Source: Owenia fusiformis
Lineage: Eukaryota; Annelida; Polychaeta; Sabellida; Oweniidae
NCBI GenBank assembly: GCA_903813345.2
Contig: CAIIXF020000005.1
Location: 39,375,375-39,439,374 of the forward strand
DNA: 64,000 nucleotides
Direction: 5' to 3'
This document shows, in pieces, positions 1 through 23,904 of the stretch (its first letter is position 1; each line of letters opens with the position of its first letter). Both the position numbers and the translations under genes were made by a program. The notes beneath the pieces were generated by a model. That model ran no database searches and was not told the origin of the DNA. It saw nothing but the letters and a program-made list of their open reading frames with translations.

Positions 1-2410
1 CTTGCCTTGGTATGTCCCAACACAAAGAATATTATCTCCAACATTGCAGATTCCCCTGGCATATGTCGCTGAAATCAAACAACACTTTATGAAATAGCGT
101 AACTAGGCCTAATTGTCAAAGTCAAAATCTAAAATTTCATTGTAAATACTTGTATATTATATTCATTGATATAAATAACTGGACTCATTGGCTACGATCA
201 CTCATCCAGATATTGATATCAACTCATGGATAAAAATGATATCACTCAAAATCATAGGATATCCTATATCCTATACATATTTATGGAGTTATATTACTAA
301 AATGACTATCAAATGTTTGTTTAAATTGTTATTCTGAGGTATTTTAAATACAGGGCCCTGGTTTACCTTCTGCAGTAGCATTTGTGTCAATGGCATACCA
401 GAACAACATTACAGTACCATCAGCCTCAAATATCTAAAATAATACAATGAATATACATGTAGACATGTGAGCAATATATTTGTATTGCTCTGCAGTGGTA
501 TTTGTGTCAATGGCATACCAGAACAACATTACAGTACCATCAGCCTCGAATATCTAAAATAATACAATGAATATACATGTAGACATGTGAGCAATATATT
601 TGTATTGCTCTGCAGTGGTATTTGTGTCAATGGCATACCAGAACAACATTACAGTACCATCAGCCTTGAATATCTACAATAATACAATGAATATACATGT
701 AGACATGTGAGCAATATATTTGTATTGCTCTCAGCACTTCTGAAAAGGTCATTAAGAGGTGGGGATAAAGGAATGAGATAGAGGGAGGTTGAGTGTCAAT
801 AGTCCGCTTAAGAGAGAGGTTAATTGAAATGATAACCCTAATAAAAACAGACCTTTTACACTGGCTAATATCATGCTCATATTCATAAAGAATATTTTTG
901 AGAGGATCTTAAAGTTATACTTTTAACAGAATAAACATATTTGAGAATGATCTTTTATAAGAGAATCTCTTACCTGAATACCCCTCTGTGAACATATCAC
1001 TAGAAGAGACCTTGATGGTAAATCTATTAGCTTGGCCTACAAAGAAAAGTGATTACAAATGAAAAATCATACATGTACAGATGTACTGTCATTTTTCATG
1101 AATTTCTGAATGACACATTATAAATTAAGAATCATTGGGGGACTTTTTCTAATTATGAACATGTTTTTTCCTAAGCGAATATAACTCACAGGATCAATAG
1201 ACTGGCAAAATCAGAATTTCAATAAAATAAACAAAAATCAATTCAGTTTTGTATTTTCACCCGTGCATCCATCCGTGTAGATGGATCGTACTTTCGTGTC
1301 ATACCCTCAAAGTTATCCCGTGCCAGGACTATAGTCCTGAGAACGTCTCAATCTTTTGCCTGTATGATTACAACATGGGAGAATTTTCTACGCCTCTTAA
1401 ACTTAAGATACCTACTTCAATAGATTCCTGGGTATTTTAGCATTCTTTTCGTGTAGTTGAAACCACAATTATCTCGGTTTATCGGCAGAATGGGAACATT
1501 TTTATTTTTCATCGAGAGAGATTCTATCACTTTTCAAGATGGCGGCTGGATTTAAAAGGGGATTCCCCGTTTGACTGGCCCGGAAGTGGCCTGGTAGTAC
1601 AAATAAATGGAGGAATTTGATGGCTGAAATAAGTTCAATATTACTCGCAATATACTTGCGTGTAATATTGAACTTATTTCAGCCATGTTGTAATCGTACA
1701 GGCAAAAGATTGAGACGTTCTCAGGACTTTGGTCCTGGAACGGGATGACCTCAAAGTACTAGTAAGTTTTAGGGTGAATATAACGTCTGTGTCGTTTCGT
1801 TTCAATTTGGGGTAGCTTCGACGTATGGGGTAACTTTGACACCTTGTTTATTTACTCGGTGGAAGCCATGTTATTCTTCTTGCACATATCAAAATCTCAT
1901 AAGATTTTTATTCTACATCAACATGATTATTATTATCTCATGATATTATTTTTGAAATCAAACATGGCAGAAATTCTAATCTCGTCGAAGTTACCTGGCC
2001 CATTTCTCGTGTCGACATTACCCTGCATGTCGACGTTACACCCCTGCCTTAGTTATCATATTTTGAAATTGTGAGGAATTTTCCCAAGTACCCCTGTTAT
2101 GATAGGACCGCTTTCCCTAATTACAGGAACAAACTCGATCCATAGATCTCCCGTAAGTAGTTCAGATCTCAAAAAATGTCAATACCTGTAAAATCATTGG
2201 GCTGCAATGAGTGGCAGATGGTTCCTTGCAGAGGACCTGTCGATGATTGACTGATGTGCCATCAGCACTGGTGCTGACCATGTTTACCACGGATTTATGG
2301 ACAGAGGAATAGTGAATCATACCCTTCTCGTTACTCATAAAGACACTCAGATTATTGCACAAAGCGGATGTACTACTCCGAAGAGCCATTGGCTTATCTT
2401 TCTTATACAT
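1..2410 (-). CDS. WDR54: WD repeat-containing protein 54 (5' half, runs off the left edge)
   Basis: Four exons join in phase: 2186-2410 (start codon at 2410), 974-1036, 367-433 and 1-68 (continues outside the window). Exon 1 encodes a 75-residue start (MYKKDKPMALRSS...) whose ALCNNLSV motif matches the N-terminus of vertebrate WDR54. Exon 2 gives LIDLPSRSLLVICSQRGIQ, matching the human LLVLTSHRGIQ region. Exon 3 gives an FWYAIDTN segment matching YWHALDS, and exon 4 gives ARGICNVGDNILCVGTYQG matching the next WD blade. Splice sites are GT-AG (for example CAG|GTAAGAG after exon 2). WDR54 is a small WD40 propeller protein of poorly defined cellular role. About 118 of roughly 330 residues are present. 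The region around exon 3 is triplicated, but only the copy at 367-433 has a donor. Divergent from ALLC. Orthology is firm; function is known only from the family. Confidence 0.9.
371..731. repeat. 120-bp tandem triplication containing WDR54 exon 3 and its acceptor
   Basis: Three consecutive 120-bp units (about 371-490, 491-610, 611-730) are nearly identical. Each carries, on the minus strand, the acceptor and almost all of WDR54 exon 3 plus upstream intron. Only the leftmost unit is followed by the real exon end and donor (GAAG|GTAAAC, ending at 361). In the two extra units the exon runs into intron sequence with no GT at the exon end. They therefore look like decoy or pseudo-exons (487-553 and 607-673). 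Confidence 0.92.
1311..1753. mobile_element. Foldback/hairpin element in WDR54 intron 1
   Basis: Arms of about 68-74 bp at 1311-1378 and 1680-1753 are inverted copies (shared core GTCCTGAGAACGTCTCAATC and its complement). The right arm joins a near-perfect hairpin at 1621-1684: a 24-bp stem starting TGGCTGAAATAAGTTC, then an inner CGCAA/TTGCG stem with a 5-nt loop. The 243 bp at 1379-1621 break the left arm and are flanked by ATGG on both sides, which suggests a later insertion with a 4-bp duplication. No coding capacity. Confidence 0.7.
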
Positions 2411-3065
2411 TTTGGGTAAAAATGGAAAAATTCTAATTTTTATTAAAAACCACCGCGCATCTGTTCCGCGCAGTTTAGTGAAATCCCAAACTCTACATAC
2501 TACTACTTAGAACTTTAATTTCTCAAGTAAGGATCAATTTTGCTTCAAAATCTCATTAAAAACTACTTAATATAATAATTCATATTTCTTTTAGATTTGT
2601 TGTATTTTTTCATTGTTTACTTAGTATTTAATTTGATGATTTCGTTTATAGATTTCGTTAATTAGTTTGACATCGAAATCGACAGGTTCTCCAAAATTTT
2701 GATTACATGTTGCCTGGTGAATATAAACGAATTACATTACCAATGCAGAACGATTGAAGAAATTATTTTACCGTAAGTTAAAGACTGATTTCACCTAAAC
2801 TCTTGCTAGTTTTCTTGTTCAAACTTTTGCTTATAAATTATAAGCCAAGTTGCTTCTATTTGCAAGCATGCACCCGGAAGTAGATCAAGAGTTGACTTTA
2901 TGAATACATTTTCTTCTTATGATGAAGTTTGCTTATTTTTGATTATGTATGAGTGTGAATGTCAAGACACTCTTGTTTGATTGTTGTCATACAGTAGTTA
3001 CACACCATCATCACATAGTGATCAAAAAGCTAAATGGACTCTCGAGTTGATAGCAATGTTACGAC

Positions 3066-3245
3066 CCTTGCAAGCCTTTATAGCTCAGGCGGTAGAGAAT
3101 CAGGCTTTGGATCCAAGGGTCCTAGGTTCGATTCCCACATTGAATTTAGCACACTTTTTTCGATTTCTTTCTGTTGAGTGGCCATGGTTCACTATGCTCG
3201 TTAGTTAGTCATTTCCCTTAGGCCGCCCTCAGGTCATTACATTGG
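3066..3245 (+). mobile_element. tRNA-derived SINE, copy 1
   Basis: A tRNA-like head starts at about 3074 with an A-box-like TATAGCTCAGGCGGTAGAGA and a B box GGTTCGATTCC. It is followed by a non-tRNA body that shares GCACAC and GTTAGTCATTxCCCTT words with the copy at 3622. The head has mismatched arms, so it is a SINE rather than a working tRNA gene. RNA polymerase III transcription is inferred from the boxes. Confidence 0.7.
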
Positions 3246-3621
3246 TGTCAGATGTGGGGTTTGTGTAAAAAAATGGGTAACCGGGTGACCAGGTACTTAA
3301 CGTTCCTACCAGGGTTAGGAATTTTTTTATTTATAACGTTGGATCTGGACGATACATGTACGTCATTTTCGACGTCATGTTTTGAGGTTATTTCACATCG
3401 TAAGAATGTTTTGACAGCGTTAACTTTTAACGTTAAAATTACGTCGATAATGAAACGATTTAGTGAGAACATATTGACGTCTTTGTAACGTTTCCTTAAC
3501 TCACCAATATTTTGAAGCCATTTCCACAATGTTGAAATTCAACCATCCATCGACGTTTTGCTGAATATTTAAATAATGTCAGATCAATACGGTCCAAGTT
3601 GCTACTACGGCCCGCTGTAGT

Positions 3622-3800
3622 GGCTTAAGCCTTTATAGCTCAGTCAGTAGAGCATCAGGGTTTGGATCAAAGGGTCCTAGGTTCGATTCCCACATGGGGC
3701 ATTGAAATTAGCACACATTCTTTAAAATTTTTTATCTGGCTTGTTACATTATGCTCATTAGTTAGTCATTACCCTTGGGGCGCCTCGCCTACTACATGGT
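3622..3800 (+). mobile_element. tRNA-derived SINE, copy 2
   Basis: Same family and orientation as the copy at 3066. The head at 3629 reads GCCTTTATAGCTCAGTCAG and has the same B box (GGTTCGATTCC). The body carries the same 3' words (ATTATGCTCATTAGTTAGTC). The two copies differ by many substitutions and small indels, so they are probably independent insertions of one family or an old local duplication. Confidence 0.7.
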
Positions 3801-4423
3801 GAAAAATAGCATGGATGGGAGTAGTATGGTGAAGACATATAATTATGTGGATCGGGATATCTCTAATTTCATTTGCTTTCATTTTACAGTCTTGACAGCT
3901 TTCTGTTTTTCAGTATGCCACACCCCGGGACCACACCTATTTTTACAACTTAATATTACAGTATTCATACAGTAGATACACTTAATTTGACGCTTCTAAA
4001 TTTGGCGGATTTGCTCAATTTCAATCAAATATTTGCAGCTATTTAATTTGGCAGAGTTAGGACTAAGCTCAAGTTTTATCATTGATCTGGAAATAAGCAT
4101 TTCAGATTTATATTTTCTACTCATAAGTAAGTCTTGGTATAGCACTGACATCTATAGGAATACTAAGGACCCTATACAAGTGAAATAATTGCAAATTACA
4201 AATTCCAAGGGTATTATACAGTAAAATTGATGAATTGATTTGCCTCTTGATCGATCTGAACTTTTGAACAATTTGTTACATGAGAGTATACCCAGATAAC
4301 TCACTGTGATCTTTCTTTATCTAAAAGTCAAAATTCAAGATTCCAGCATTCCAGACTATTATCTTATTAAAAAGATAATTGGTTCCATTTTCTGGGGTCA
4401 CCCTGTTTTTAATTATTTTATAG

Positions 4424-16912
<12,489 letters not shown>

Positions 16913-19878
16913 CAAACTGCTGTACCTCACTGAATATTATGTTTCAATTTCCTATTGACTGCATTTATACAGCCTTAGCCCCAATCATCTTTGTTCACTC
17001 AGCTACTGAGTGTGCAGAGATTAGTGCCTATTGCATTATTGGCTTGCATTTAGTTTTAGTCATTAACTTATTACATATTGGAGGTGTCCATTCCTTAGTT
17101 CGTCTGTCTGGGCAATAACTCAAATACCAGTTGATGTATTAATTTTCAATATGGCTGTTAAATTCAAAATGGCCACCATTTTTCATAAAAATGTGATATT
17201 TGATAAGTCAAATGCCAGTCAACAGTTCTGGTTCTTTATATACTGATGCCAAAGGGACATGGGACTCTGCTCAAGAAGAGATTTCCAAGTTAGCTGCTGA
17301 ATTCAAAATAATTCCCATTTATTTGTAAATAATGAAATCTTTGATACCGGCAATACCAGTCGACATATTTGGTTCAAATGTTTTATGCTGATGCCCTTGG
17401 GACAACTTACTGTGCTCAAGAAAGAATTTTCAGGATGGTCGCTGAATTTTTTGAAAAAATGTAATCTTTGATAACTCAAATACTGGCCAACGGAGTTCGT
17501 ACAAATTGTATATGCTGATGCCCAAGGGATTAAAAACTGCTCAAGTATGAATTTTCAAGATGGCTACTGTATTCTAAAAATAAAATGTTATCTTTGATTC
17601 AAATTTTATAATGCTGATGGCTTATGCACATAGACCTCTGTTTGAGAAGGGATTTTCAAGATGGCCACTGAATTCAAAATGGCCACCATTTTTTATAAAA
17701 AATGGAATCTTTTATAGCTGAAATACCAGTCAATGGATTTAGTTCAAATTTACTAATACCCTTAGGACAGAGGACTGCTTTGTTTGGTGAGATTTGCTAC
17801 TCCGTAGAGTTGCCGATTCTCTAGTTCTGGGGTTTAGTTAAAATAATCTAGCTTTTATGTAACGTACAAGTAGCAATAACATGTCACATAAAGAAAAAGG
17901 TAATGCATTTATATATGAGATTTAGTCATAATATGGTTTATATGGTTAAATGTACAAGTAGCAATAACACATTAAGTACTTGAAATGTTAGAAAAACATC
18001 AGAAACTCATAGATATGTGGGATTGAATTAAGATTTTACACAAATATAAGTGCCTTATTTTGAACTGATTAGTGATTCAACTGCTGAACAATAATTATTA
18101 ATTAGCCAGTTGACTATTATATGCACGAGGCCTAGCTAATTTTAGTATTTAGAGTATTAGTATGATTGTCAAGGTAACTACTGAAAATGTAGGTAGTTAG
18201 ATGGATTTTAAGGCAGTCAAGGAATCAACATTTTTATATATCAAGTCTATTGACTGATAGATAGGTCAATATTATAATTTATACTGAAATATTCCAATTA
18301 AATCAATCATGAAACTATGCAATGTGCCTTGAAGCATAGATTTGATCATGCCTTTATATTCACTCACCTAGGTCAGACTCATATTCAATAAAACAAAGCA
18401 AATAATTTGTATAAATAATACTTATATTTATACGAAACGGTATCATATAAGTACAGTTCATATGTGAAGCATTTGATGATGATTAGAGTACATTTAGATG
18501 AAGCACCCCATTTTTGGACTATTTCCAACTTATTACAGCCATTGTATTATCTGATATTAAGGCCAGGGTGCATGTTGGAATTTTTTGGCAATTTTGAAAA
18601 GTAAACCACTGAATATTCTAGTTATTCAAACATTCTGAAGAATTATCAACCCTCAATTAATGGTTTAGGTACACTCATGCATCTTTTGTGCAAGAATGAA
18701 AGATGTAGATGATGTGTGAAATGAGTTATGTTTATCTGAAAATAGCACAATATGGTCATCAAATTTCATCAAAGTGCACCCTGACCTTAACATTGTATTG
18801 TAAAATTACACACTGTAAATTGATTTAATTTGGTGCTAGGGCTATTTAATTTGGTGTATTTGGCAAATTTTGACTGTTATTTAATTTGGCGGATTGACCC
18901 TATGTTTTTGGATTTTCACTGTTTTATCATGGATGTTGACACATGAAAAAGTCACTGGACAAAAATCCATGGAGATTAATGGGGATTTTTCAAAATTGCT
19001 GGAGACTAAATTTGGTGGTTTTTATCAATCCAACAAATCCGCAAAATAAAACAGCCATCAAATTAAAGCAATTTACAGCAATGCATAAAATGAAATATTT
19101 AGTACAATATGTTTTTATAAGTTACATTGTTATTGTATTTTATATTAAACGATCTCTTGGGAATAAAATAAAATATTAACAAAATAATTTTGTTTATGGT
19201 TCAATAAATGGATTCAAAGTTTACTGTTATCACAATCTAGCAAATCTAATAAACCCAAATGTTGACCTTTGAGATTTTCATGCTTTGCCCACGATTACAA
19301 AAGGTTGACCAATAAGTTATTCCTACCATACTATTATAACACCAAATAGGATTTCAGTCCCATCAATGGACACCATATAGGTTGAATATATTTCTTACAT
19401 ATCTAGTTCCTATTTTGTTCACCAGTGGTCCCATCTATATTTTTAAGGTTTTTTGTTTTCTACCATGTTGTTTAAAATTCGGCACTTTTGTGTTCTTTCA
19501 ACCAGAAATAAAAATAGAGATGCAACCATGGTTCAAACCCAAAGGCAATGTAAGAACAATGCAATGCACTAATGAATTCAGAATTCAGATTCCCAGAAAA
19601 AACTGTTTGAAAACTGTTTCAAAGAGAAGAATGTTCATGGCTAAACTTTTATCCCATTGTACTCTTGAATTCTGAGAATTTGTGTCAAGAGGTGTGGCCC
19701 ATTTTATTTTATAATAAGATCTGAGGCAGCTGATCTCATTGTCCTCAATAACTGACTACTTTTACTCAAACAATCTTTGGAGGAATTTGAATATCCACAT
19801 CCACACAAAGATTGGAAATGATCATGTACCATTAACAGGTAGTGCTGTGGTATGGGAATGTAGGATTGAGTATAAAGT
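16913..19878. other. Intergenic region, ALLC 3' side to the helical gene
   Basis: About 3 kb without a recognised gene. 17086-17790 holds a diverged repeat (separate entry). The rest is AT-rich with no conserved exon. The open frames at 18943-19179 and 19382-19675 show no protein similarity I recognise. ATTTAATTTGG words recur at 18820-18895 as at 3975-4060, perhaps remnants of one MITE family. Confidence 0.5.
17086..17790. repeat. Diverged tandem repeat of the 'GGGCAATAACTC / AAATGGCC' family
   Basis: Starts CGTCTGTCTGGGCAATAACT and continues as about five or six diverged units of roughly 115-130 bp, each carrying a variant of AATTCAAAATGGCCACCATT, then TTTGATAACTCAAATACC and TATGCTGATGCC. 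The same opening, in reverse, ends the satellite in the RBR gene at 62100-62166, so the two arrays are related. Confidence 0.7.
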
Positions 19879-22878
19879 TTATTTCTGTATGGTCTTCAGC
19901 TGATCTTGAATGTTATCCATTGTTTCCATACTGAAAGAGATATGTTTGATCAATAATAATATTAATGTGTTTTCAGTATGAAATTATAACAAGTTTTTTA
20001 TAAATAGTTTTATATCTTACAAAACTGGGTGAAAATATGCATTTACTCGCAATTTCAAATATAACATATTAAAATATTATTTTATGAAAGTAAGTGAACT
20101 GTTGAAATTGTTGCAGTAATAATAGAGAATTTACCATGGCATTTAAACTTCAAAATTAACTCGATATAAACCGTAACTTTTAGAAAAATAGGCACACTTT
20201 CAGACCAAAGAAATTTGAGTGTATCTTACCTTCTCTCTATAGCTTCAGCCCTGCAACAAAATTTACATAAATTATCTCATTACCACTTTAAACAAAAATG
20301 AAATTCTAAATATTTTGATTCATCACTTTAATAATAATCATAATCATATCATAAAAATGGTCATCAATTAAATGCATTTCCCCATGTGAAATCCTAAGTC
20401 CTCATAAATGGGCTTCCATGGGCTTTTCTTTTGAAATTATTCCAGAAATTATATTTAGGCCTATTTTTAAGTGTTGAATCAAAGAAGCCATCACAATCAA
20501 CATTTTGAATCTTCCACTAAACAGTATTGAAACTGACAAATCATTTTAGACCAATCAAAAATACCCTCTTGTTTCAGATAAGATCTCAGATACCCTCATA
20601 GAGCAATTTTGGGTATTTTCCACTTTTGTACCACATTACTTTTTAAACATGTACGTGTACTTACTGGAATTGTAGTTGGCTGCTTACAATGCTCATTTTC
20701 TTCATTGTCTGGAAAGGAAATATTAAAAAATGATTATGTCATTTATGTCATTATATTTTACTTAGCATGTGCTTACTCAAGTCATTTGGTTCTAGACTTA
20801 ATGTTTTTAGTCTCTCCTTGTGAGACTTAATTGAACAAAAATATACAAACCATATAATTGTACTTAAAGTCATTGAACTATTTTCTTGGAAAGCAACAAG
20901 GAGATTCACAAAACAATGTAAATATTTTACAGTAAATGAGCCATTACAATAATTTTAATCCACAGACTACATGTAATTCCTTTAAAGTACATCTTGAAAA
21001 TTATAATATAAATTAATACTAAACCTACAGCCAAAGAATTCTCAATAGCAGATTCCTGGTATGCAAAGTTCTTTGCTGCTTGTGCCAGAAGCTGAAATCA
21101 GACAAATTCATACATGCAAAATGTCACAATGTATGATTTAAATCTATACATGAACGAACATGAATATGAGTTTGCCAAAAAAGGCTGTGTCTTATTTGAC
21201 CTACATTTATGTACCATAAATAAATCTGTGACACGCTTGTCCCACTGCTCATTCGTAACTAATCTATCATGTTTCCCACAATACAAATAATATACATGAT
21301 ATCAGAGACATATGTGTTTTATATGTCTCTGATAATATAAACAATGATAGACGATGAATAGCCTAGACTTTGCTATAGTTCATCTTCAGTTTGGTCACTA
21401 AAAATAACATGCTGTCTTACATCATTTGATTTTGATCCCCTGAGGATCTGTCTGGTAAGTGAGCCCATCTCATTCATGTTAGCATGGATCTTATCAGATA
21501 GCCTTGTTTTCGTTTCTTGATTCCAACCACTAGACATGTTGAGGATTTGTTGGTAGAGTTGGGTAACAATCTGCTGTATGTATTCATATGTCTGTGAGGC
21601 GTTTCAAGGATTCTGGAGTACAATTGATCAGACAATTACAATATAATAGGTTCAGCTGGAAAATAACATTTTGGGAAGAATTGCTATACCTGCACAGTGC
21701 ACATGATTTGGTAGGAGTTCAATGGTAACTCCAGGAAATAATAATATTTCACGCTTTCTATTTTTCCAAATTTTCTTTTGAAGTTTCCAGACAACACAGG
21801 AGCTACCAATGACCTGTTACCAAGTTTACTAAAAGTAGACAATGTAATTTCCTGAAAAAGGAAGGAAATACACACATGCCTTCATACTTAATTTTGTATA
21901 AGAAAATAACATGTGCAGGTATAGCAATTTTTCCCAAAATGTTATTTTCCAGCTGTACCTAATGGAAATGAGATATACAGTAGATAATTTATACATGTAG
22001 GCAAAAGGCACATGCGATGGAATATAGTCTACAATAGAGTAGAGTTATCATGGAAAGGAAATCCACCAACCCCAATTTTTACACGTATTTTTTAGTTCAA
22101 AGTTGAATTAGTTTACTCGAGTCTCTAGCTTACAGCTAGACGAAACTTCATTGATTTCGTATGTACTGTGCTACACGCACCTACACGCACCTAGAACTCA
22201 TTTTTAATAAATTTTATAAATATTTTTAAGAATATTAATCATATTTAGAATGGAGCGTTGCTTGTCTGGATTTAGATATTTCAAAATTTCATTTCGGAGT
22301 TTGACACAAGGTGAAATTTTCTCGCTGCAGCTAAAAATGGCTTCCGGTTCTGGACGTGAATAACATTTGAAATTATTCTCGCTTAAAGAAATCAAATATA
22401 ACAATAGATTCAGACGGGGATGTGAGCTGATGTTCTTCAAATCTATACATAAAGGTATATTTCATATTATTATGCCATATTTACTGTGCGTGTGACACAA
22501 TGATTTACAATATTTATAATACTAAGGCAGCTCAATCTTCCTCCTCAAAGCCGGAATATAGAGAAGGCTTTGGACCGAAGTAAGAATTAGTCTATTGCAA
22601 ACCAAATTTGACAGACCTTTTCTTTACAAAATCCAAATAAGTAGGGAAACAGTCCTGATTCTTTATGAAGGCATATTTCTGTAGAACCTTTCTATCATAG
22701 TAAAATGTTAAAAAGTGCGTAAAATCATCTAAAACAGCAATTATTCTCATAAATTGTTCAGAATTAATAACACCATTTTTTATTTCCGTAAATGAATAAG
22801 AGATGACCTACTTTTACGACATACTTTTTAACTCTCTGTTTACATTCCTCCTCCTCTTTGTACACGTAATCTGTCAGT
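19879..22878 (-). CDS. Helical protein, possibly perilipin-like (3' exons; N-terminus not found)
   Basis: Exons on the minus strand in transcript order: 22812-22878 (LTDYVYKEEEECKQRVKKYV), about 21753-21851 (EITLSTFSKLGNRSL..., donor uncertain), 21421-21591 (57 codons: TYEYIQQIVTQLYQQILNMS through TRQILRGSKSND), 21029-21091 (LLAQAAKNFAYQESAIENSL), 20665-20708, 20230-20250 and 19879-19930 (ends QLKTIQK and TAA). Phases agree across the secure junctions. The product is strongly amphipathic-helical. The order acidic YxxxEEEE segment, then YxxK..LSTxxx.R, then a Q-rich helix resembles the C-terminal half of perilipins, but I cannot prove it. First exons should lie between 22879 and the TMEM230 start. 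The exons at 22812 and 21753 sit inside inverted repeats. Confidence 0.6.
21650..21958. repeat. Inverted repeat (about 47-bp arms) enclosing an exon
   Basis: Arms at about 21650-21697 and 21911-21958 are inverted copies (core CAGCTGGAAAATAACATTTT, ending at TATACCTGCACA) with one or two mismatches and a loop of about 213 bp. The loop contains the exon at about 21753-21851 with its acceptor. In RNA the arms could pair and put the exon in a loop. Confidence 0.85.
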
Positions 22879-22995
22879 CTGAGAAGACAAGATATTCAAT
22901 AAGAAAGCATTTGATATCAGATAGATAAATGATTTTGTTGTTACATTTTGGTCTTTGAATGTAGAAAAAGTAGGTCATCTCTTATTCATTTCCGG
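22789..22995. repeat. Inverted repeat (about 28-bp arms) enclosing an exon
   Basis: AATGAATAAGAGATGACCTA plus CTTTT at 22792-22816 is repeated inverted at 22968-22992, with partly matching CCG-AAATG flanks. The left arm overlaps the exon's donor (GTAGGTCATC). The loop holds the 67-bp exon 22812-22878. This is the second exon of the same gene with such an arrangement. Confidence 0.85.
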
Positions 22996-23904
22996 CAAAT
23001 AGATTTTGGTAAGAAAATGAAAAAATATTTTCTATTTTATTTGTTGGATTTTATGGTAATAATTGAATGGATTGGTTTATTTTCACAGGTAGTTAGTGGG
23101 TTAGGTGTCGTTTTTTGTTTTTGAAATTAAATTAATGTGCATATATGACAAATTATGTCAGCATTTAGATGGTTGTAATGTGTATTGATTTTTTCAAATA
23201 AAATTGCAGATAGATCTACCAGATACAGTAGGCTAACATTTGAAACATCTACATTAATAATCTACAAAAAGGCTAATAAGCCCATTTAAATCAGATATAT
23301 AGTTAAACAGTCATATAATTTGAATAGAATATACTTAAACAGCAACAGTTGAAAATACATCTACAGTGTAGATGCTGGTTTGGTTTCAATAATAAAACTT
23401 CCTGGTTGGCCCATGTACCCTCTAGTCCAACAGACTGAATGAGATTTTTATTTATTTATTTATTTAGATTCAGTCTGAATATTATTCAGACTAAATAGGA
23501 TATAGTCGAATGTACCCTCCTGGGAATGTTGATATACACTGGAGACGACTGTCAGGCTACCGCATTGACATCACCCCTGTTTACTGTTGTCTGTATCAAA
23601 TTTAGATGGAAAATAAAAAATTCTCAGTATGAATGTCTTGGAGGCAGTCCCCTATGAATCAGTGATGCTAAACTATTTATATTACTTATAATCACTTAAT
23701 TACTTTCTAAATCTAATGTTTTCTGTTTACCCCATATTGCAAATAACTTTGTTAGTACAACTGTACATGTATTTTAAATGATCTTTCAGATAGACCCTGT
23801 TACTGTGCATCATTGACGTATTTAATTCTGCAGACCATGTGAGGTTAAACATAGATAGGAAGACGAGAGATCACACTGTAAACATTCCACAAAACAACCA
23901 ATCA
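22879..23904. other. Region between the helical gene and TMEM230
   Basis: About 1 kb between the most 5' exon found for the minus-strand gene and the TMEM230 start codon. It should hold the two promoters and 5' exons. I found no convincing further exon on either strand. TTTATTTATTTATTTAG at 23448 is a short (TTTA)n run next to a small inverted repeat (GATTCAGTCTGAAT). Confidence 0.45.

Larger units (their letters stand above)
2411..4423. other. Intergenic region between divergent WDR54 and ALLC
   Basis: About 2 kb between the WDR54 start codon and the first recognised ALLC exon. It presumably holds both promoters and 5' untranslated exons. I see no further conserved coding exon. Short open frames around 3250-3530 on both strands lack protein similarity. 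The only structured content is two tRNA-derived SINE copies, annotated separately. AT-rich stretches at 3975-4060 contain repeated ATTTAATTTGGC-like words. Confidence 0.5.

Noticed and set aside
3074-3145. Functional tRNA genes at 3074, 3629 and on the minus strand near 14015
   Set aside because: A and B boxes are present, but acceptor and other stems do not close and a SINE body follows each.
3248-3529. 93-codon minus and 78-codon plus frames overlapping each other
   Set aside because: Neither shows a domain, splice context or homology; overlap of both strands is likely chance.
3975-4060. MITE based on repeated ATTTAATTTGGC words (also 18820-18895)
   Set aside because: The words recur, but I could not find matching ends or a target duplication, so I did not list it as an element.
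22204-22440. 78-codon minus-strand frame as an exon of the helical gene
   Set aside because: It lies between two exons of that gene but has no acceptor or donor in phase and no helical pattern like its neighbours.
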